A DNA stretch of 64,000 nt, from contig CAMJBL010000001.1 of NCBI GenBank assembly GCA_946403845.1, positions 62,001 to 126,000 on the forward strand, written 5' to 3'. How positions within the stretch are numbered: position 1 is the stretch's first letter; the number at the start of each line of letters is the position of its first letter. Shown piece after piece: positions 45,662 through 51,980 of this stretch. Below the pieces are notes generated by a model. That model searched no databases. It was not told the DNA's origin and saw only the letters and a program-made list of their open reading frames with translations. Origin of the DNA: an uncultured Prevotella sp. (GTDB taxonomy: Bacteria; Bacteroidota; Bacteroidia; Bacteroidales; Bacteroidaceae). A program made the translations under genes and the position numbers.

Positions 45662-47094
45662 TCAGTTGGAACGTCATATTATTCAGTGTCTATCACATCG
45701 TTGTGATTCTGGCCATCATCCACGTGGTGATGGACAACCGTCAGCCGGCCAAGACAATGGCCTGGGCACTGGTGATATGGTTCGTACCGGTGGTGGGACT
45801 GGTGTTCTATCTCTTCTTCGGCCTGAACACCCGCAAGGAGCGGTTCATCAGTCAGCGGAGCCTTGACCAGCTCTCCAAGCGCTCGATGCTGGAGTTCGTC
45901 GAACAGAAGGATTTGCAGTTGCCTGCAGACTACCGCCAGCTCATCGACCTCTTCGTCAATGAGAATTTCTCGCTGCCTTTCAAGGATAATCAGGTCACCG
46001 TCTATGACGACGGCTACGCCTTCTTCCCGGCCCTCTTGCAGGAGATTGCCAAAGCCGAGAGTCATATCCATATCGATATGTATATCTTTGCCGACGATGC
46101 GCTGGGCTGTCTGCTCTCCGATGCCCTCATCGATAGGGCCCGTCAGGGGGTTGAGGTCAAGCTGATCTACGATGATGTGGGCTGTTGGAATGTGAGTCAC
46201 CAGTTCTTCGAGCGCATGCGCGATGAGGGGGTCGAGGTGGTGCCGTTCCTGCCCGTGCGCTTCCCGTCGTTCACGAGCAAGGTCAACTACCGTAACCACC
46301 GCAAACTGATTGTCATCGACGGCCGTATCGGCTTCATCGGAGGTATGAATGTCGCCTTGCGCTATGTGAAGGGTACAGGCACCCAGCCTTGGCGCGACAC
46401 CATGCTGAAAGTGGAGGGCACAGGCGTCTACGGCCTGCAGCGCGCCTTCCTCATCGACTGGTATTTCTGCGACCGCACGCTCATTTCCGACCGCAAATAC
46501 TATCCCCCCGTCCGTCTGGCCCAACCGCTCGATACCCAGTCGCTGTCGTTGTCGCAGACCGTTACCAGCGGTCCTGTCGCGCCCTATCCTGAAATCATGC
46601 AGGGCTATGTGCGCATCATTCTTTCCGCCAGGCGCTATGTGTATCTCGAAACGCCTTATTTCCTGCCTACCGAACCCGTGCTGTTCGCGCTGAAGACGGC
46701 CTCTGCCGCAGGGGTCGACGTGCGTATCATCGTGCCTTACCGCAGCGATGCCAAATGGGTGGAGTGGGCCAGTCGCAGCTACCTGCGCGATGTCGTCGAG
46801 TCGGGTGTCACCGTCATGCTCTATCAGGCTGGTTTCCTCCATTCGAAACTGCTCGTCTGCGACGATTCCATCTGTACGTGCGGCTCCACGAATGTCGATA
46901 TCCGCAGTTTTGAGAATAATTTCGAGTCGAACATCTTCCTCTATGGCGAGGGGGCAGCCCGACAGTTGCGTGAGATGTTCCTGGCCGACGAACAGCAGTC
47001 GGTCAATTTGCAGGATATCCCCAAGCGCATGCACCCGAAGTTTATGAAACGCCTGTGGGAGTCGATGGTCCGGATGATGTCACCCCTGATGTAA
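45658..47094 (+). CDS. cls: Cardiolipin synthase
   Basis: A 478-residue phospholipase D-family cardiolipin synthase. Two N-terminal membrane helices form the PLDc_N domain (about 1-60), followed by two HKD catalytic motifs: YRNHRKLIVIDGRIGFIGG (about residue 210) and FLHSKLLVCDDSICTCGSTN (about residue 398). It makes cardiolipin from phosphatidylglycerol at the inner membrane. It overlaps dnaG by four bases and the convergent rsmD by 15 bases. Confidence 0.96.
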   Translation: MISWNVILFSVYHIVVILAIIHVVMDNRQPAKTMAWALVIWFVPVVGLVFYLFFGLNTRKERFISQRSLDQLSKRSMLEFVEQKDLQLPADYRQLIDLFVNENFSLPFKDNQVTVYDDGYAFFPALLQEIAKAESHIHIDMYIFADDALGCLLSDALIDRARQGVEVKLIYDDVGCWNVSHQFFERMRDEGVEVVPFLPVRFPSFTSKVNYRNHRKLIVIDGRIGFIGGMNVALRYVKGTGTQPWRDTMLKVEGTGVYGLQRAFLIDWYFCDRTLISDRKYYPPVRLAQPLDTQSLSLSQTVTSGPVAPYPEIMQGYVRIILSARRYVYLETPYFLPTEPVLFALKTASAAGVDVRIIVPYRSDAKWVEWASRSYLRDVVESGVTVMLYQAGFLHSKLLVCDDSICTCGSTNVDIRSFENNFESNIFLYGEGAARQLREMFLADEQQSVNLQDIPKRMHPKFMKRLWESMVRMMSPLM

Positions 47095-47691
47095 GGGCTG
47101 GAAGATCGAGAAATTCACGCTGCCGTACTGTCGGTGCTCCACAAAATTGGGATGGTCGGTGAACGAGTGGTCTTTGCCGTGTTCAAACACAAAGACACCA
47201 TCCTCTTTCAACAGGTTTTTCTCGAAGATAAGCGAAGGAATCGTCGGCAGTTCCTTCAGGGCGTAAGGCGGGTCGGCGAAGATGAAGTCGAACTGCTGCT
47301 TGCAGTTCTTGAGATACCGAAACACATCGCCCCTGATCGCAGCCACCTGGGGACGGTTCTTTTCTGGCTGACCCGTTTGCGCGGATTTGCTGTCAGCCAG
47401 AAGAGAACCGTCCCCGAGTGGCTGAAGCTTCTGCAGACATTGCAGGATAAAACGGTGATGATCGCGGTCGGCCTCGATGCTCACCACGTGGGCGCAGCCC
47501 CGTGAGGCCAGTTCCAGCGAGATGCTGCCCGTGCCCGAAAAGAGGTCGAGGGCTGTAGCACCGTCGAAGTCGATATAGCCCGTCAGCACGTTGAAGATGT
47601 TCTCCTTGGCAAAATCCGTTGTCGGCCTCGCCTTAAACGTGCGGGGAATATCAAAATGTCGTCCCTTATATTTTCCTGTAATGATCCTCAC
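47080..47691 (-). CDS. rsmD: 16S rRNA m2G966 methyltransferase RsmD, with inserted palindromic segment
   Basis: A 203-residue SAM-dependent methyltransferase. The N-terminal RIITGKYKGRHFDIP, the SAM motif LDLFSGTGSISLELASRG and the catalytic FIFADPPYAL identify it. Between SAM-domain strands, residues about 92-115 (starting DGSLLADSKSAQ) are coded by a 67-base palindrome at 47349-47415 that appears inserted in frame. The start is a GTG within an AGTGAGG-type spacer repeat. DUF3822 lies upstream in the same operon, the common Bacteroidota pair. Confidence 0.93.
   Translation of the reverse strand: MRIITGKYKGRHFDIPRTFKARPTTDFAKENIFNVLTGYIDFDGATALDLFSGTGSISLELASRGCAHVVSIEADRDHHRFILQCLQKLQPLGDGSLLADSKSAQTGQPEKNRPQVAAIRGDVFRYLKNCKQQFDFIFADPPYALKELPTIPSLIFEKNLLKEDGVFVFEHGKDHSFTDHPNFVEHRQYGSVNFSIFQPLHQG
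47349..47415. repeat. GGGGACGGTTCT-type palindromic repeat inside rsmD
   Basis: Two 24-base arms (47349-47372 and 47392-47415) are inverted copies with one mismatch, beginning GGGGACGGTTCT and ending AGAACCGTCCCC, around a 19-base centre. From memory, such GGGGACGGTTC palindromes are widespread REP-like repeats linked to REP-associated tyrosine transposases; no transposase is in this window. Confidence 0.85.
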
Positions 47692-47715
47692 TTTTCACTT
47701 TTCACTCCTCACTAT
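47692..47715. repeat. CACTTTT/CACTCCT tandem spacer between rsmD and DUF3822
   Basis: The gap is built from CACTTTTCACTCCTCACT-type units, the same family as the tracts upstream of lptD and dnaG and the arms of the dnaG insertions. Confidence 0.55.
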
Positions 47716-48471
47716 TCACTTCTTCTTCAGAAGATCTGTTAGGTCGAACGGCATCACGTAGGCATTCTTCAGATACTTTCGCATCTCGTCTAAGATCCAG
47801 TCCTGCTCGGGAATGTCGCCTAAGATGTGTATCTCGTCGTGTTCCGGCTTCAGGTTCAGCTGCTTCCACACATAGAGCAGGAAGTAGAGGGAGTCGTGGG
47901 CGCGGGTGGTGTCAAACGAGTTGCAGAACTTGAAGCGGTTCTGCTGGAACGAGCAGATGTCGAGCTGCTTGTCGTGGAAATAGCCGTACAACTTACTGCG
48001 GTGACCCGTGAAGCTGCGCTGGTGCAGATAGGTCCAGACGGGAATCATGCCGTGCATCAGCTGCACATCGTCGTATTTGTCGGTGAGCACCATCAGCAGG
48101 TCCTTGTTGATCGAGTACACGCAGACGGCATTCAGCGAGGGCAGCACGTTGAATTTCACCACCTCCTTCTCGCTCCTGGGGTAGGCGTGCAGGTAGAGCG
48201 TGGCGGCATCGGCCTCCTGAAACTGCTCGATGGGCACCATCAGCACGGGGGCGTTGATCAGCACGCGTACGGCTGGAAAGTCTATCTCCCTGGCGAAGGT
48301 CTTGAAGGCCTCGCGCAGGTTGGCGGCCATCGAGATGCCACTCTTCACCACGTAGGGCTCAAACATGACGGGCTCTTCCGGATTCGCCTTGTCCGTAATC
48401 ATAAACGACAGCGTATTGTTGCCCACGCGAATCGTCAGTTGCTTGCTATTCATGATGCTTGTCGTTGCCAT
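47716..48471 (-). CDS. DUF3822 family protein
   Basis: A 251-residue protein of the DUF3822 family, which in Bacteroidota regularly sits next to rsmD. It has the two-lobed actin-like pattern expected of the family (LTIRVGNNTLSFMI near the start, YGYFHDKQLDICSFQQNRF in the middle) but no clear ATP motif. No signal peptide or membrane helix is seen, so it is probably cytoplasmic. Function is unknown. An alternative start lies at Met7. Confidence 0.8.
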   Translation of the reverse strand: MATTSIMNSKQLTIRVGNNTLSFMITDKANPEEPVMFEPYVVKSGISMAANLREAFKTFAREIDFPAVRVLINAPVLMVPIEQFQEADAATLYLHAYPRSEKEVVKFNVLPSLNAVCVYSINKDLLMVLTDKYDDVQLMHGMIPVWTYLHQRSFTGHRSKLYGYFHDKQLDICSFQQNRFKFCNSFDTTRAHDSLYFLLYVWKQLNLKPEHDEIHILGDIPEQDWILDEMRKYLKNAYVMPFDLTDLLKKK

Positions 48472-48474
48472 GCC

Positions 48475-48573
48475 TCAATTCATTGCCGACATCACACTGG
48501 CCACGCAAACGGCCAGCAGTCCTGCCGCCACCAGCGCCAACGCAATGTTGATTTGTCTGTTACTAATCTGCAT
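48475..48573 (-). CDS. 32-residue single-helix membrane protein
   Basis: A short minus-strand frame encodes a 32-residue protein with a seven-residue polar N-terminus (MQISNRQ) and one hydrophobic helix (INIALALVAAGLLAVCVASV). A TACCTTTG promoter box at 48582-48589 ends nine bases before the ATG, so the transcript would have almost no leader, and the stop is four bases from the DUF3822 ATG. It is therefore the first gene of the DUF3822-rsmD operon. The family is not recognised. Confidence 0.55.
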   Translation of the reverse strand: MQISNRQINIALALVAAGLLAVCVASVMSAMN

Positions 48574-48581
48574 ATCGCCTG

Positions 48582-48589
48582 CAAAGGTA
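48582..48589 (-). promoter_or_regulatory. Promoter box of the small membrane protein-DUF3822-rsmD operon
   Basis: The minus strand reads TACCTTTG, matching TAnnTTTG. Confidence 0.65.
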
Positions 48590-48615
48590 CGAATTATTTA
48601 GCGAAAACTGAAAAG

Positions 48616-48746
48616 TTTTCTTCAAAATAATATAAACATATACCTCAATCCCCGTGAAAGCCTTTGTACATCGGGGTTTCAGATAGGGTATATGTTGCTT
48701 GAACATATACCTAACATATACCTATCATATACCTCAACATATACCT
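48616..48746 (+). repeat. Left iteron/inverted-repeat arm of the VapE element
   Basis: Reading inward: TTTTCTTCAAA at the edge, one AACATATACCT (48635-48645), a hairpin containing the 28-base segment 48653-48680, one inverted copy (48686-48696), then four AACATATACCT units at 48702, 48713, 48724 and 48736. The right arm at 50132-50252 repeats this plan in mirror image. Confidence 0.9.
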
Positions 48747-48835
48747 TATTATATATGAAGGCCCATTTTGTTTAACAATTCGCAAAAAAACGTGTCTTTT
48801 GAGGGCAAAAATTTGCAAAACGCGAAATTTTTTTG

Positions 48836-48843
48836 TATCTTTG
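48836..48843 (+). promoter_or_regulatory. Promoter box of the VapE-like gene
   Basis: TATCTTTG matches TAnnTTTG and lies inside the element, about 75 bases upstream of the start codon. Confidence 0.65.
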
Positions 48844-48917
48844 CACCTTGAAAGGCACATGCTATGAAAGGCGTGTCGCAACTAACCATTTTATAAACAA
48901 TTTAAACATTAACCATT

Positions 48918-50132
48918 ATGCGTAAAAATCTTTTGATTAACGGAGAGGCTGTTGCGGCCTCTCAGGAGGGAGCCCTGGTGATAGAGCTCTTCCTAAACGA
49001 CAATTACCTTTTCCGTCGCAACGTACTAAATGGAAAGGTTGAATTTCTGACCTTGCCTGAAGGTGAGGGCGTCTCTTGGCGTCCGCTGACTCAGGAGGCA
49101 CTGAACAGCATCATCCTCAAGGCAGAGCGCGAACACATCATGGAGAAAGGCAGCCCGAGTGCCAAGATCAAGATGTATGTGCAGTCTGAGGAGGTGCCCG
49201 TTTTCAATCCCGTCACAGAGCTTTTTGATAGCCTGCCTCAATGGGATGGCAAGAACCACGTGGCCGCTGTTTTCAGTCGCATCCCAGGTCTCAGCACCGA
49301 GCAGCACAGCTTCCTGGCCATCTGGATTCGTTCGATGGTGGCCCATTGGCTGCAGATGGACACCCTTCATGGCAACGAATGCGTGCCAACGCTGATTGGT
49401 GAGCAGGGATGTGGTAAGACCACCTTCGTACGTCGTCTGCTGCCCCCTCAGCTGCGTGAGTATTATCTCGACCATCTGAACCTGTCGAACAAGTTCGATA
49501 AGGAGATGGCGCTGACAAACAACCTGCTGGTCAACCTCGACGAGCTCGAGGCTATCCGCCCCAGTCAGCATGCAGCCTTGAAGCAGACGCTCTCGAAGAG
49601 CAAAGTCAACGGACGTCCTATCTTCGGAAAGGTCCAGGCGGATCGTCCACGTTTCGCCTCGTTTGTGGCCACGACGAACAATCCGCATCCGCTGACGGAT
49701 CCCACTGGCTCGCGTCGCTACATCTGTCTGACGATTCCTGAAGGTCAGCTGATCGACAACGATGGCGACATCGACTACGGACAGCTCTATGCGCAGGTGC
49801 TCCATGAGCTTCGAGTGGTGAAGGCTCCCTATTGGTTCAACAACCTCGAGGTGCAGCGCATTCAGCAGCTGAACCAGAACTACATGGAGGAGAAGGACAT
49901 CGCCGAAATCCTGAACGCCTGCATCCGCAAACCTGAGGAGGGTGAGGTGGCACAGCCGATGGATTGCAAGCAACTGCTCGAACTGGTGCAGAAGGAGTAT
50001 CCTCTGGTGGCGAACACGCGAAGCACGAAGATTCATATCGGACTGGCGATGAAGGAGTTCGGCTACGAGTCGACCAAGCGAGGCAACAGGCCCTATTACA
50101 AGGTGGTCCCAATCGCCAAGAATGCTGCGTGA
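48918..50132 (+). CDS. VapE-like (virulence-associated E) ATPase with DUF3874 C-terminus
   Basis: A 404-residue protein. The central P-loop domain belongs to the VapE family, relatives of D5/superfamily-3-type helicases in phage and island replication modules: Walker A GEQGCGKTTF (about residues 161-170), Walker B NLLVNLDELE (about 201-210) and a downstream FVATTNNPHPLTDPTGSRR sensor segment. The C-terminal 70 residues (HIGLAMKEFGYESTKRG) match DUF3874. The N-terminal primase/primpol domain found in many relatives is absent. The gene is alone between two mirror-image iteron arms, and its stop codon overlaps the first iteron of the right arm. Confidence 0.85.
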   Translation: MRKNLLINGEAVAASQEGALVIELFLNDNYLFRRNVLNGKVEFLTLPEGEGVSWRPLTQEALNSIILKAEREHIMEKGSPSAKIKMYVQSEEVPVFNPVTELFDSLPQWDGKNHVAAVFSRIPGLSTEQHSFLAIWIRSMVAHWLQMDTLHGNECVPTLIGEQGCGKTTFVRRLLPPQLREYYLDHLNLSNKFDKEMALTNNLLVNLDELEAIRPSQHAALKQTLSKSKVNGRPIFGKVQADRPRFASFVATTNNPHPLTDPTGSRRYICLTIPEGQLIDNDGDIDYGQLYAQVLHELRVVKAPYWFNNLEVQRIQQLNQNYMEEKDIAEILNACIRKPEEGEVAQPMDCKQLLELVQKEYPLVANTRSTKIHIGLAMKEFGYESTKRGNRPYYKVVPIAKNAA

Positions 50133-50252
50133 GGTATATGTTAAGGTATATGTTAGGTACATGATAGGTACATGTTTGCCTAACATATACCTGCCTCGAA
50201 ACCCCGATGTACAAAGGCTTTCACGAGGGTTGAGGTATATGTTTGAAGAAAA
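50132..50252 (-). repeat. Right iteron/inverted-repeat arm of the VapE element
   Basis: Mirror of the left arm: AGGTATATGTT-type units at 50132, 50144, 50155 and 50166, an inverted unit at 50182-50192, the 28-base perfect inverted copy at 50198-50225, a last unit at 50233-50243 and the edge TTTGAAGAAAA at 50242-50252. Even the single spare base between the first and second units is kept. Confidence 0.9.
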
Positions 50253-50274
50253 ATCGATAAAACTATAAAAATTT

Positions 50275-50718
50275 ATGGAAATCAAGAAGAAATTCACATT
50301 GGAAGATATACCTGGCGGATACGCCATGTGTATGCGAAACGACTGCACAGTCTGCGAGCATTGTCTGCGACACATCGCTTATAATGATGTGGGGAAAGAC
50401 CAGAAAAGGCTCATGATTATCAATCCCTTGCTGGTAGTGCCGAATGAGCAGTGCGAGCATTTCCGGACTGACGAGCTGGCCACCTATGCCAAAGGTTTTG
50501 TCCGTATGAAAGACGAGATGTTGCCCCGTCAGTATGATGAATTCATGGTTCGTTTGATAGGCAAGTTCGGTCGAACAGGTTATTATGAGCGTCGTCGAGG
50601 CGAGCGACTCTGCAAGCCTTCTGAAATCGAATTCATCCAAAAGGTGCTTCAGGAAATGAAGCTTCCCAATCTCGAATTCGATGGTTACGAGAAGCATTAT
50701 AACTGGTACGGTGATTAG
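50275..50718 (+). CDS. DUF6078-type cysteine-containing protein
   Basis: A 147-residue protein beginning MEIKKKFTLEDIPGGYAMC. A four-cysteine cluster near the N-terminus (CMRNDCTVCEHCLRH) could bind a metal, followed by an FNPL-like LMIINPLLVVP segment and a conserved-looking C-terminal half with GRTGYYERRRGERLCKPSE and NWYG at the end. It resembles the Bacteroidales DUF6078 family, whose role is unknown to me. It begins 22 bases beyond the right arm of the VapE element and may be co-transcribed with it. Confidence 0.65.
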   Translation: MEIKKKFTLEDIPGGYAMCMRNDCTVCEHCLRHIAYNDVGKDQKRLMIINPLLVVPNEQCEHFRTDELATYAKGFVRMKDEMLPRQYDEFMVRLIGKFGRTGYYERRRGERLCKPSEIEFIQKVLQEMKLPNLEFDGYEKHYNWYGD

Positions 50719-50768
50719 TCTTTCAAAATCGATAAGCTCCACATCGCTCTCAGTACATAACTGGCGCA

Positions 50769-50818
50769 CTCCAGTACGTCCCCAGGCGCACTCGAGTGCG
50801 CCAGTATGCGTACTGGAG
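50769..50818. repeat. 50-base nested palindrome
   Basis: An 18-base perfect palindrome (GGCGCACTCGAGTGCGCC, 50785-50802) lies inside a second inverted pair, CTCCAGTACG (50769-50778) and CGTACTGGAG (50809-50818). CTGGCGCACTC also occurs just before it, at 50761. There is no T-run, so it is not an ordinary terminator. Confidence 0.85.
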
Positions 50819-50921
50819 CCTTCTAATGATCAATAAGTGCCTAGTATTGCTGAATAAGAGCCTTCCCCTTATCATTAAAAGCCTCTTTATCAATGGGAAA
50901 CAATACTTTTTTGCTTTTTTA

Positions 50922-50953
50922 TTTGGAAAATTCGATAATTCTTCTTATTTTTG
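50922..50953 (+). promoter_or_regulatory. Promoter of the nucleotidyltransferase gene
   Basis: A -33 TTTG (50922-50925) and a -7 TATTTTTG (50946-50953) are 20 bases apart. The box lies inside a longer open frame and so decides the start at 50971. Confidence 0.75.
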
Positions 50954-50970
50954 CGGAAAATATTGAATAT

Positions 50971-51288
50971 ATGACCAAGAGTGCAGCATTATCAAGAATC
51001 CGTCAGACGGCCACATCTACAATTCCAGATGGTGGCAAGGCGATTCTTTATGGCTCCAGGGCCAGAGGTGATGCCCGCAAGGATTCTGACTGGGATATTT
51101 TGATCTTATTAGATAAAGATATTCTTGATCAGTCGGATTACGATAATGTCAGTTATCCCTTTGTCTTGCTTGGTTGCGATTTGGGCGTAGAAATCAATCC
51201 TATTATGTACACCACAAAGGAATGGGAGTCATATCGCATCACCCCATTTTATGAGAATGTTGTTCGTGATGGAATAGTTCTGGTTTAA
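50971..51288 (+). CDS. MNT-type nucleotidyltransferase
   Basis: A 105-residue minimal nucleotidyltransferase with the signature LYGSRARGDARKDSDWDILI (about residues 24-43). Such proteins are often the antitoxin of HEPN/MNT pairs and can adenylylate the HEPN toxin. No HEPN gene is adjacent on either side. An upstream in-frame ATG at 50893 would add 26 residues, but it lies upstream of the promoter, so the ATG at 50971 (MTKSAALSR) is preferred. Confidence 0.85.
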   Translation: MTKSAALSRIRQTATSTIPDGGKAILYGSRARGDARKDSDWDILILLDKDILDQSDYDNVSYPFVLLGCDLGVEINPIMYTTKEWESYRITPFYENVVRDGIVLV

Positions 51289-51304
51289 CAAACGAGACTT
51301 CTCG

Positions 51305-51366
51305 CTCCGCTTAGGACAAGAGCCCCATTTGGATTGGCAAGCGACTTGTTAAAGCGGAGTTTTTTT
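51305..51366 (+). terminator. Terminator of the nucleotidyltransferase gene
   Basis: CTCCGCTT pairs with AAGCGGAG, extended by ACAAG with CTTGT, and is followed by a run of seven T. The long loop is unusual. Confidence 0.75.
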
Positions 51367-51401
51367 GTGTATAGGAGTAACAAAAGAGACGATTGTGCCC
51401 C

Positions 51402-51427
51402 TTCACAAGCCTTGTGAAACTACTTTT
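51402..51427. terminator. Small palindrome with downstream T-run
   Basis: TTCACAAG and CTTGTGAA form an almost loop-free palindrome followed by ACTACTTTTTTA. It may be a second terminator or a protein-binding site before the RNA gene promoter. Confidence 0.4.
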
Positions 51428-51448
51428 TTACATTTTCTTCACAAAATA

Positions 51449-51480
51449 TTTGCAAAGTTCAGAAATAATTCCTATATTTG
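51449..51480 (+). promoter_or_regulatory. Strong promoter of the candidate noncoding RNA
   Basis: A -33 TTTG (51449-51452) and a -7 TATATTTG (51473-51480) are exactly 20 bases apart, one of the best promoter matches in the window. Confidence 0.8.
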
Positions 51481-51486
51481 CAACTG

Positions 51487-51747
51487 ACTCTATGAGCCCG
51501 CAAGGGTGAAAGGGTCGAACTTATTGGAAAAAGGACGTTTACGAACGTTATCTTCGATGTGCTAATCTCGCAAATTAGGACTCTCTTCGAAGGAGCGCAA
51601 CCGAAACGTCTACGTTGGGTGTATTGTACACTGCTACAATATCTCACGACGTGGGCTAACTCGAGTTGCTTGTCCTAAGAGAGAGGCGATGCGAGAGCCT
51701 GCACATGGGATAAGCGAGAAGTAGTGACTCCCACGTCTTTATTTATT
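51487..51747 (+). ncRNA. Candidate structured noncoding RNA of about 260 nt
   Basis: This stretch has no credible reading frame but many nested stems between a strong promoter and a terminator-like end. Visible stems are ACGTT/AACGT, CTTCGA/TCGAAG enclosing CTAAT/ATTAG, ATTGTA/TACAAT, and a 3' domain closed by GACGTGGG (51648-51655) with CCCACGTC (51730-51737), enclosing GCTTGTCC/GGATAAGC and AGGC/GCCT. TTTATTTATT follows. The layout (Bacteroidota promoter, terminator, stand-alone RNA) resembles the Bacteroidales-1 RNA motif or a 6S RNA; I cannot verify either. Confidence 0.65.
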
Positions 51748-51980
51748 AACCTAAAAGAAAGCTGAAACTTGGGAGATCAATAGGCGGCTGACAATTGTCT
51801 ATGAAATATATAATGGAGATTTCAAAAGCCTTATGGACCGAAAAAGGCTGTTTTGATTATAATATTATGTTTACTTCTGTATCATCATTATTAAAATAAT
51901 AAATGAAGTCCTATTCCTTTTTATTTTGTTAATAATTGGTATGTACATTTCAATATTGAAAATTAATAAATGATATTAAC
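51748..51980. other. AT-rich intergenic region before the vWA/tubulin/actin operon
   Basis: No gene, strong promoter box or hairpin was recognised in these 233 bases. The promoter of the following operon is presumably here but does not match TAnnTTTG clearly, or the operon is read through from the RNA gene. Confidence 0.5.

Noticed and set aside
45679..47034. 451-residue minus-strand open frame
   Set aside because: It is antisense to cls with no recognisable domain; cls has both HKD motifs.
48702..48746. Possible CRISPR array from the regular 11-base units
   Set aside because: The units abut each other with no spacers and no cas genes are present; they are iterons.
50769..50818. Rho-independent terminator
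   Set aside because: There is no T-run after either arm.
50893..50970. Longer nucleotidyltransferase starting at 50893
   Set aside because: The promoter lies within this stretch and the extra residues are hydrophobic filler outside the family.
51487..51747. Retron or group II intron RNA
   Set aside because: No reverse transcriptase gene is nearby and no domain V-like hairpin was recognised.
51487..51747. tmRNA or RNase P RNA
   Set aside because: No tRNA-like ends or tag frame, and none of the conserved RNase P segments were found.
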